64,000 nucleotides of DNA from NCBI GenBank assembly GCA_903813345.2, contig CAIIXF020000007.1:39637671-39701670 (forward strand), given 5' to 3'. This stretch comes from Owenia fusiformis. Lineage: Eukaryota > Annelida > Polychaeta > Sabellida > Oweniidae. The position numbers and the translations under genes are program-made. The first letter of the stretch is position 1; each line of letters starts with the position of its first letter. Positions 13,301 to 25,300 of the stretch are shown one piece after another. The notes beneath the pieces are model-generated. The model did no database searches. It saw only the letters and a program-made list of their open reading frames with translations, and was not told the origin of the DNA.

Positions 13301-16300
13301 GTTAACTCTAGGTGGATGGTATCATTATGGTTCAAATACTCCATGGCTTCAATTCAATCTGCTACGTTCACACAAAATAACAAAGATGGCGCTACAGGGG
13401 TATGCTCCAGGACATTCATATTGGATGAAAACATTCCAAATACTCTACAGTATTGATGGAACCGATTGGTTGTACTACAATGACAAGGAAACGTTAACGG
13501 GAAATACCAATGGAAACGATGTTGCAATAATTAATATAGACCAGAACATAGAAGTAAGTATGTTGCATTATGTCAAGATGAAACGAGATCTCGACAAAAC
13601 GAGAAAAGCTATATGAACAAGTGTTGTCAACAATTTGTCATTCTTGAAAATCACATATATAGAGTCAAACTAGTGGCATGATACACTATTATGGTATTTT
13701 TTATTGTTATTTGACATATTGAATAGTTTAGCTAATATGCATAATGAAAGCTCTATATTTTTATTTATATACTGTAAATCGTAATTTAACTGATGCTAGG
13801 CATTGGGTGTCATCAATGAATGATTTTCTAATACAACTGACCTCAAGCCTAAGGTCTTATAATTATCGATATAACATTTTAATTGTAAATTAACTGACCT
13901 TGGGACTAAGGTCCCATTAATAAATGGTTACCTCATACACTCGACCTTAGTCCTAAGGTCTCGTCAATATACCGTTTTGCAAGAAACATGGCCTTAGGCC
14001 TAAGGTCTAATCAATGAATGGTTTCCTTATACACCCGACCTTAGGCCTAAGATCTCGTCGATGTATATATATATACCGTTTCGTGATTTACATGACCTTA
14101 GGCCTAAGGTCTCATCAATGAATGGTTTGTTCATATACCTAACCTTAAGCCTAAGGTCTCATCATTGAAAACTTCAATACACTGACCTTAGGCCCAAGGT
14201 TTAAATGACATATTACAGACCTTAGGGGGGTTAGCTGAGAATGTGATTATTATAGTTAACACAGAATACTGCTTTTCTTCATAGGCGCGTTATCTTCTCA
14301 TCCTTCCAATCACATGGAACAATCAGCCAGGTATACGGATGGAACTCTTTGGCTGTCCAAAGGAAGTACCAGCAAATGAATACACTATGATCGAGAATGA
14401 TATTGTTGTAAGTCGTTAATAGGTCCTATCTTAATTACAGAGGGGAGAGGGGGGTGGATGACTATAATCGATTCATTTTGTAAATTCCTATTCGTGGATA
14501 CCATCCCCAAAAGGGGGTCTTTCACTTCATGTAATGTAATTTGTATAATATTCTTTAAGGAATAATAAATCTAAAAAAAATAAATTAAGATATACGGTTA
14601 TTTGACAGTTTAATTATGAAATTAAGATAAAAAGTGTACACGATTTACCTTGTTATTTTCTTTCTCCGATTCTCCGATTCTTGGAGTTTTTCCATCCCTG
14701 TTGTATATGATTGAACAATGTATACTTAAGGGGGGGGTATATTATGAAAAATTAAGCTATACTATGAATGGTACTTGCATTTATAGGACGATGAGAGTCT
14801 ATTCTTACATCTAAGTCCCTATGTTGTGTCAAAACAAATTGTGATCCGACCAAGCGGGGCCCTTACCATTAAAGCAGGCGTTAGGGTTCTGTTTACGACG
14901 GCCGATGCTGGTATTATAGTTCATGGTACGTATTGTTGCGTATTCTTTTCTGCTACAGAATCATTGCATAAATTGACAATTTTATGAATTTGGTAAATTT
15001 CCGCTTCAGGTAATCTGAATATACAGGGGATAGAAAACCTTCCTGTTGTGTTCACAGCCGATGAACCAGTCAGAGACATGTCATCACTTTGGTCCGGACT
15101 GAGTTTTGTATCTGGACGTGAGTTTAATCTTTCGTTGTTCTTAATTGGTCAACATTTAAACTACACTACATATCTACATAAATTGACAAGATCATTGTAT
15201 GCAAGAGTACAAAATGACTGTTGATATTTCAAAAGTGTATCATAAACTGAATCTCTTAAGCAAATTTTGGACAAAGTAAAATATGTCATTATCCCAATGA
15301 ACGAACTTCTGTAGGGATATAGCGGAGCCCTTCGTAAGCCCGTCCGTCTGGAAGATAACTTGAATACAAGTTGACAAAATTTCTTCATATTTTGTGGAAA
15401 GATGTATGTTCGTGATTAGTTTTACACAAATTTCTTATTCAAGATGGCCGCTTTAGAAATGGTGGGAATTTTTCATTTCATTCAGTTTTTCATTTTAAAC
15501 CAGAGTAAGAAATATTATTGTTTGAAAAGGAGCACATGGGTTATCGCAAACCATTTCAGAAGGTTATATCTTGGATTATGACTATTTTCTGACAATGAAG
15601 ACAAGTTTGTCTTTTAGATCAATTTCATTATCTCAAAGAAAATTATGCACAGTAAGAATAAAGTCAAACAAACTCGGAGATATTTAACTAGCAATCAACC
15701 CATCAACACACTTTTTCAAAGATGTTGACCCCATTTTCACCAAATATGCAATCATTTCTACAACGTTTAATGCATTACTATTCTTTATTTTGATGTATCA
15801 AATAGTTTTTGAAAGAAAAACTTCATTGCTTTAAGGTAAGTGTTCCCCATGTTATTTCTCCATTGAAAAATCTCATGCTATCCATTGGTTTTAGTTCATT
15901 TTGGTCATCCAAATTCAGTATGTTTAAAGTCCCTGGAGCAATCAACTTTTCCTTTAATGGAAATCGAACAAAGCACATTCTAATTATGCATTCAACAATA
16001 TAATAAAAGATTGCACTTTTCGTGAAAATTAGGTAAACTGATAAATTTAATTATCATTATATATACTTTTCTTGAAAATAATGAATGGCTCTAAAAGATA
16101 CACCCATGTTCATGATCAGAAAATATTCATAATTCATGTTAGAATCGTTTGAAATTGTTTGCGATAACCTGCGTGCTCCTTTTGAATAATATTCACAACA
16201 TCTAACTACAGTATTTCACACATATTCTGTGCTTTTCACCATGACCCCAAATATAAAAGGGCCGTGAAGGAGGAGGGGTATCCGGAAAACAGGAATTTGC

Positions 16301-19300
16301 ATTGATTTTGACATCCTTCTCAATTTAGAGTACATTGCAAATATTGTATCTTTCTCTGATTTGGGCCTTGTAAAATTCAAAATTGCCAACTTATATGGGA
16401 TTGCGCAATAATTTTTTAATCTCTTCAAAGTATGGCTTTATTATACTCAAATTAAAGGAATTTTAGAGTAGCTCACAATTATGGTATTGTTTTCTGATTT
16501 ATGTCTAAGAAAATTCAAAATGGCTACCTAGCTAGCAGTGTATGGGGGGGGGGGTCGGGAAAACAGCAATTTGCGTTTTAATATTGTGATCTTCTTCAAG
16601 TATAGCTTTATTATACTCAACTGGAAGGCAGTTTATAGTAGATTGCAAATATAATATCTTTTTTCTGATTCGCGCCTTTCAAAATACAAAAGTGCCGCCT
16701 AATGTGGGATTACGCAATAATTGTCCGATCCCCTAAAAGTATATTTGGCTATATTATAAATATATAAATTGAAGGAATTTTAGAGTAGATCACAATTATG
16801 GTATTGTTTTTTTCCGATTTGTGCCTCAGAAAATTCAAATGGCTGCCTTGCAGGAATTTGCAATTCTAAAGTCTAAATGTTTCATTTTTTAACCAAAGTA
16901 ATGAATATTACTGATTGGAATTTTGGTAATTGATAAATTGTTCATTGGGATTTGCTACTCCTTGGAATTGCCGTTTTCTAGTTATAAACGGTTGTGAAAT
17001 TGTGCAGTTAATAATAAATCAGTGTTTACATATGTATAATCAAAATAAAATGATCCTTAAAAACTAATAATGAATAATAAATTCCCATTTCTTTGAACAT
17101 CGAATTTGACATATCGAGGGTGTATGTTAGAGCTTCACCATTAAAACGACATCTTATCAGATTAGCTTAATAATTCACATCCAAGATATCTACCAATGCT
17201 AGTGGGAAATATTTGAACATCTAACGCCCCAGTCACATTTGTCGCACGGCGGCCGTGCGTCGACCGCGGATCAATTAAATCAGTGAATTTCTGCGGCGAG
17301 CGTAGAAAAACTACACTCGCCTTGCGGCCTCCGTACGGCGTATCCAGTTTTTTACAGGCCGCAGGGTCGCCGTAGAGATTATAACTCGGAGTTATAATAT
17401 TAGTTCATTTCTGAGGTCCTCGTAGAAATCAACTGGCTCAACAAGATTGAATCATTATTTGTCAATGTTTGTCAAAATTTAAAATTCACCGTGTGGCTGC
17501 CGTGGGAAATGTGACTGCAAAAGTATGAGAGCGCAGAAATTCTACGGCGAGCGTAGAAAAGCTACTGGCCGCAGAAATGATAGACCGCACGGCGGTCGTG
17601 CGAAATGTGACTGGGGTGTAAATGAGTGGCATAGATATATATTTCGAGGATTTCAATTCCTCTAAATATATCAATCACGTTTTTTCTAACAGTAATATTC
17701 CTAAACTTTACAAAAAATTATATTCAAACAACTTTGGACAGTAAGGTATACCTTATGATCTTAATAAAAAAACATATATTGTAGAATCATCATTGCAACA
17801 CGCTTATGTAGAAGGGGCCAGTGTGGGTATCCAAGCAACAGGCTACTCTGTAACTTTAGATCACGTGACCATCACAAAATGCTCAGCTGGGATCAAATTC
17901 ACCAATGGCGCATCATCTCCTAACCACACAATAATTTCTGATTCACACATTTTGAATAACGGCGGGCATGGTATTGAATTCAAGGGAAGCACTGTTAACC
18001 CATTTTTAACAATTTTCCGGACTGTTGTAAAGGGAAACAGAGGATCTGGGTTATTTTGTAAAGACACACACGCAAATATTTCTGTGCAGAATTCAGAGTT
18101 GTCATATAACGCCAAATCTGGTGTTGATATACACCAAGTAGAGGGAAGTATCAATGTACTTGGAGCAAAGGTCCTGCGAAATAGAAATGATGGCGTTCGG
18201 ATTAACGGAATAAGAGGTGAAAGTACTATCAACTCCACAGAGCTTGCATATAATCATTATCGTGTAGTGTACTATTCCGATGTAGGTAACTACAGAGGGG
18301 GGCTTATCAGGCTCACAAACAATTCTTTCATAAAAGGAATGAACACCGCCTATGGGTACAATATTTATTTTGACAATTGGTACTTCAACGGAAATGCAAT
18401 ATTTATCGAAAACAACTGGTTTAATGATATAGTAACGTCCTCAACATCTTTACTTATGATAAATAGATTCAGCTCAAAATTATATATATCAATTAGAAAT
18501 AACGTGTTTTACAACTGCTATCAATCAATGTATATAAGGACTTACGATGGTACGGAAGTCCTTGTCAAAAATAATGAGATGAAAAACAGCAGAGCTAATG
18601 ACCAGCACTACGATGTGAAAGTAATAAGTGAGGGCACTAACGGAATATTCAATATCATCAGGAACAGATTCAGTAACTTATCTGCATCATCTTGGTTATG
18701 GATTGACACCGACGCATTCACAATGGAAAATAATTCTTTTGAATTGTTTAAAAGTGCCGATCAATGTGCATTCTACGTTGATGTTTCAAAGCCGGATATC
18801 TTCTTAAATGCATCGTATTCATATTGGGGTTCGTCTGACCCAGGCGATGTGAAACAAAGAGTATGTGGGAATAGCCGGATTATGGAGCTAGCTCACATTA
18901 ACGTGTCACCCTTTTACACCGACAGCAGTCTAACCATCTTGAACGTTGATGAGGAAGTAGATTTCTTCTTTACGGATACAAAAGATGCTATAGGTGGCGT
19001 TATTGTGGAGAATGAAACAATCCCACACATTTACAACCATACGTACCACGTGAGACGCAACATATTTATACTTCCAAATGCAACACTCACTGTAGAATCT
19101 GGAGTCCAACTCGAGTTCGATCAAGGGATTGGAATCCACATACTTGGTAAGTTGTCTGACATAAAAAAGCCAATCTGTTTTGATACATCATAAAATAAGT
19201 TGCTATAGTTTGATTATATCTAATCACTAGGAAAACAAAACAAAAATTGAAATTCGAACAACTTTTAAGTTCAAATTTAATCCATAAAGCAACTATTCCA

Positions 19301-22300
19301 TCACATGGGTTAAACATGATGTGATGAACGTTGTATAGAATAGAATCAATGTTTCATTCAAAAAAAAGAGTTTGATTCTGTGGTTTTCCCCCGCGTTTAT
19401 TGGACACATACGTACATACATGTACATATATACTCCTCAAAAAAAAGTTAAGAAACTCATAGGTTTACATGTTAACCCCCATATTTGTTTAACGACTGTT
19501 TTTTAGGTGGGGAACAACTTAAGAAATCCCAATAAAGAAAATAAATCTATATCTTGATTCTATTCACTATAAATTCCGCAACGTTTCAATGTTATATCTC
19601 CATTACATTGGGTCAAAATTTGATGTCAAAATTGATGAATTTCATGAAATTTAACAAAAATGGCAGATCCCATGTTAAACAAATGGGGAATGGTTGGGTT
19701 GCCATAAGTCATATGAGGAACGACCCATCCATCCGATTGCTCTCAAAATTGAGATTGTAAGAGATAATTATAATTTGCTAAATTGTCTACTCGACAAAAA
19801 TATGATTTCATTGTCCAGGCTTTACAAAAGTTAATGGTTTCAAATTCAATAATTTTTTAATGAACCTCTTATTGAAATAACACAGGTGGTTCAGTGAGGT
19901 GGTCAAAATTACTTTAACGATCCGTATCGCTAATTTTAACAACATAAGCGAGACATTTAGCATGTAAAATGTAAAATCATTCAATTTTCTACTTAGAAAG
20001 TATTTTTAATAAATGTTTTGCTGAATAGATATTCCAAAAGCTGAGTTGCCCTTAAGCGACCATTCCCCATTTGTTTAACATGGGATCTGCCATTTTTGTT
20101 ACATTTCATGAAATTTATCAATTTTGACATCAAATTTTGACTAAATGTAATTGAGATATAACATTGAAACGTTGCGGACTTTATAGGGAATAGAATCAAG
20201 ATACAGATTTATTTACTTTATTGGGATTTCTTTTGTTCCCCGCTGAGAAAACAGTCGTTAAACAAATATGGGGATTAACATGTAAACCTATGAGGTCCTT
20301 AACTTTTTTGAGGAGTATATATATATAACGTAACTAATTTATATCCAAGTATTTTCAATGAATTCGCACTTCAGGGAAAATATTTGCAAAGCGAGACAAT
20401 ATATAAGTTATGTACAGGTTATGTATAGGTTAATCAGCCTCTTACAATCATTTATTTCAGGCCAATTGTTCATCAGAGAGGGAAAAAATGGGGACATTAT
20501 TATGTCAGGAAAGAAATGGGGAGGAGTTTACGTTGCATCTCTTTCATCTGAAGGTATGTCATTGAAAATAAACACAGCTTTGCGTTCGTCATTTCAAATA
20601 TTATTTATTTATTAAATACGATTCGTTTATAATATTAATTTAGATTAATATCAATTGCATTATTTAATTTTCAGGCTTGGCTCTCAATGGTGTCCAAATA
20701 GACGGCTCGACTTATGGTATCCATGGGTCTGGCAGGGACATTGCTTTGAATAATGTAACGATCTCAAACACAGAACACGCAATGTATATTTATGACACCC
20801 CAAGCAAATATATTAACATTGCTATAACTGATAGTTTCGTCAATACAACTTCTGGATCTGGTATCCATATTGAGACGCCATCAAGTGTGATAGAAAGATT
20901 CGACTTAAAAATTGAAAGAGTGATAATGCAAAGGTCAGGCGGCGTTGGATACATTTATGTAAAAGGTAGAAGTGGGAAAGTAGAGTCGACGTTTGCTGAG
21001 CGTTCATTTATATCCATTGTGAATAACACATTTTATTCCACGGATACAGAAGATACATCTGCAATAGAGCTAACAGATTTGAGCCATTTTTCTTCAATCG
21101 TTATCAAAGATAACACAATAAATGGTACGAGTCGTACAGCGTGTGTCCTTGGACTCAATTCGGGCATTGGAACCGTTGATATCATTGGTAACGTTATCTC
21201 CGAAAGTAACGGAGCTTTATCCCTGACATCTACTCTCACAAGTGGCACAAAAATCATGAATAATCGATTCATCTCTAACTTTGGAAGCGACAATGTCATA
21301 ATTAATCCAACCACAGTGAATAACTGTACTATCAGTTACAACGTCTTCTTGAATAACAGCAACAACGCACTGACCCTACAAGAATTCCAATCCGGCACAT
21401 TGTTGAACTACAACTTGTTTGATAACCTCAAAGGAGAAAATAATTACAATTTAAAGGTATTACAATTTTGTTTTTAAATTATGCAATGTTTTTTATTAAA
21501 CGTAATCATATCGTTCAATGTTTTCAATCAACACAGCTCTTTCTAACCTTTAAAGAGTTTTACATAAGGTTAGAAATTTAATTTATAAATCAAAACTTTC
21601 ATTAAACAACCCAATATTGAGTTGGATCACAATTTCTTACTACAACTAAACTTTTTGATAAACTCACAATCATTCCACTATTTACTTAACTTACATGCAA
21701 AGCCTGGGTAACCATGGCAAAGGATTTATCTACCTAGCCGAAATTTCAAAATCCCCGCCCAGTTAATATTATGAACCATATGACCGTTCAATTCTCATAC
21801 TTAATCCCTTTCTCATAATAATTTTTGAAGGTAACTTCCCCAAATGGCGGCCCTGATATAAATGCAAAGTTCAACTGGTGGGGCAGTAAAGAGCGAACAC
21901 AAATACTAGTCAGTATATATGACAACAAGAGAGACCCTTCCGTTGGTGTATTAGATATTTTCCCCTACCTACTTTCCCATAATTACTCAGATGTGTCAAC
22001 TGAAGACAACTTTTTCCGGCCTGGTGGTAGCATCGGAGGTGAAATTAAGGGAAACGTAACTCTCAGATGTGATGACAGTCCATACGACGTCATGTCAGAC
22101 ATTGTAGTTATTGAGGATGCGTTGCTACTTATTGAACAATGTGTTGTGCTCAAATTTGATGAGAATATAGGCATTCGAGTTAAAGGTAATTATTTAAAGC
22201 GTGTCGACCTCATTCATCAGGTAGATATACATATATTTTTGTAAGGTTTTACCATGCGGTACTTCCTCTGGTATTAATTACAAGATAAAGTTTGTGGATA

Positions 22301-25300
22301 AGGACATTTTAATACCATTCTGTTTCTCAGAAGAGTTTAACCATGATTTATTGTAACTTCCAAAGCTGATTTTTGGTTTTTTGTTGCTCTTAAAACTGTG
22401 TTACGTGGGCGAGGGTTTTAAACACTATTTGTTCAATTTTTAGATTGATCTTTGAAATATTGGATGGTATGTTCTCCTTGTAAAGTTTCGTGATTTTTTC
22501 TTGATGAGTTTTGACAAATGTGTTAACATATTTATTTCGATTTTCTACTGTTTTTGTTTTGAATATTTTTTTTCAAGATTCTCTCTCTAATATTCCTTGC
22601 TTTTGTTACCTATTTCAACGAGTAGTCATCTCTTTTTAGGTGAAATACATATGAATGGAACAGCAGAAAAGCAAATTCAATGTATCCCTAAAACACCTGA
22701 CGTCAAATGGACTGGTATAAGCATTGTGACTGGTAAGCTAAATTATCAAAGTTTGAAAGGCGTGAATTGCAGACAAATACAGTCCTAAATTGCACTATTA
22801 TCTTAATCAAGTCTTGGTCACATTTGCTCACATTTTCACTACGGCACCCGGCCAATTGAGTATTTTGTTTAAAATTTAAAACACCTTTGAACAAAATACT
22901 CAATCAGCCAGGCGCCTGTCGATGAATCGGAGCACATGTGACTCGATCATTACACAATTATATCTTCTTAACGCACCAGAAACGAAAATGTCTTGGTGTG
23001 CATTAAGCCGACACTCATAAGGCATAAGCCTATGAAATTTTCATCTGAACCATCTGTATACTGTATTTAAGTTTACACCTGGACAGACCAACCAAAAATG
23101 GATGGACTACATATTGTATACAATATAAACATGAGCATGATATTCTTGCCACCCTGAAGGGGCATAGTGTAGATCGAAATAATGAATTTTTGCAGAGGAT
23201 CGTGCCAATATTGACGGAAGACTTCGCTTGGTAGGTGATACTACATCGGGAAGACTTGAGGTATTCTATGATGGTCAATGGGGCTCTGTTTGTGACGATG
23301 GATTTGATATGAAGGATGCTATGGTTGCCTGCAGACATCTCGGTATAGTTTTTTTTATGGATAATACACTTTTGAAATTTTAGATTGAACTTAAGGCCAG
23401 TTTAGGTCATATTTATAATCATCATATTTATCACGTTGGGTGGTCCAGAGAGAGGCAACAGGCGTATGCCCGAAATCCATCTACATTTTTATATTATTTG
23501 TACGGTTTTCATTGACTAGGTATGAAGTTTGAGGGGGCTACGTTTAGAACAGTTGGTGGTGGTACAGGACCTATATGGTTGGATGACATGGCTTGTGAAG
23601 GAAGTGAAAAATCTTTATTTACATGTAGACACAATGGTTGGGGACGTGAAAACTGTGGTCATAATGAAGATGTTGGTATAACTTGCGGTGGTTTATTAAG
23701 AACACCAAGTAGATTACAGATGTCTTCGATGAGACATGTCAAATTAGTGAATTCAACTATTGGCCTTCACATCACAGGAATTATGCCTTCAGCAATGGAA
23801 TATATAGAATCATTTAGTTCCGATCAAAATGGAATTACCTTCGACAATCCTTATATATTAAACATATCCACTACTGTGTTGAAAAATATAAAGACATTGG
23901 ACAATAAGAAAAATGGGTTGCTATGGAAAGAAGGCATAGGGTACAACATGTCTAAAATAGAACTTGTTAACGTAAATTCCAAGGGTAATCGAGAATATGG
24001 ACTACATTTCACAGGGACACACCAGGTCATAAAAGTTATGGACAGCTTGTTAAAAGAAAACATATATGGTGCAGTTTTCTCATCTCTCTTAACATCATCT
24101 TTGCATTTAGAGTCGACAGAAATATCAAGAAACACGCATGGAGCTCTCTACTCAAAAGCAGTAGCGGAGTTTAACTTCACTATGGCAAATTGCAATATTG
24201 TCAACAATGGAATTTCTTCAGACACTTCAAATAGTACATTTCATTTCAGCTCAAATGGTGATGAATATTACAGTTTACATTTTTTAAACAACACATTCAT
24301 TCAAAACTTTGGGCGAATGATGATTCGTTATAATGAAGATGACACACAATACACGTATGTTCTGTTCAGAAATAATACTGTCATCGACAATACAGGTATC
24401 GCACTGCATATGACAAAAATTGATCATGAGGCGAAAGTTGTGTTCATTGACAACCATATTGAAGGGAATACAGTGAAAACTGAAACATCAGGAAATGGTG
24501 CTTGTCTGTTTTCTGCCACGTTCTACAGAGGAGAATCATTGAATTTTGATTTTGAGAGAAATATTGTGGCTAACAACACAGGATCCAGTCTTTTGCATAT
24601 CACGCCATATTACAGCTGGTATGATGGCCGTTATTTGAAAATATTGCTGATGCAGAATGTATTCGAGGACAACCAAGTAACAACCTCGATTGATGTAAGT
24701 GAAAAAGCTTACGATGTAGATGCACACTATAATATATTTCACAACCCCATGGCAACTTATGAAGTTAGGTCATCTGAAAGAATACCATTAATGGGATATC
24801 ATTTTGAACGAAACTACTGGGGCCCAAGAAATCTTAGTGAAATAGAGACGGTATTATGGAACCATCACAACAATATTAATTTGAATCGGATATATATTCA
24901 CCCTTATGCGACCAACCCTGACTTAACTGAATTCAGTGATGATGATCAGGATGTTCAGTTTTTAATGACTTCATTTTTTGGAGGTGATGTGATTCAGGAT
25001 ATCGTTGTTGAAGCAAGAACCGAACCTTACATTGTACAAAGATCTATATACATAAGGTAATACATGCAAAGGGAAATACAAGTAAAATAACTCTCTGTGG
25101 TAATAATTTGTCGGATCCTTTACCAATGACAGTTTGTTAGATAAACTGTCCTTAAGACGCAAGTTTAGAGTAAATGTCCTTCATTTGATTACGCAATAAG
25201 GTGTACGTGTATTTTATCATATTTATCATTAAAACTGTTTTTTTGTTTTGTATTTCAGAGATGGTGGCATGCTGACATTAAATGCTGGTGTACATCTGAT

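Noticed and set aside
13838-14230. CRISPR-like repeat array
   Set aside because: Repeats are diverged, spacers vary in length and resemble each other, and the locus is a eukaryotic intron.
17861-18238. Minus-strand open frame of 125 codons
   Set aside because: It lies antisense inside exon 9, whose plus-strand frame has clear PbH1 repeats and splice sites.
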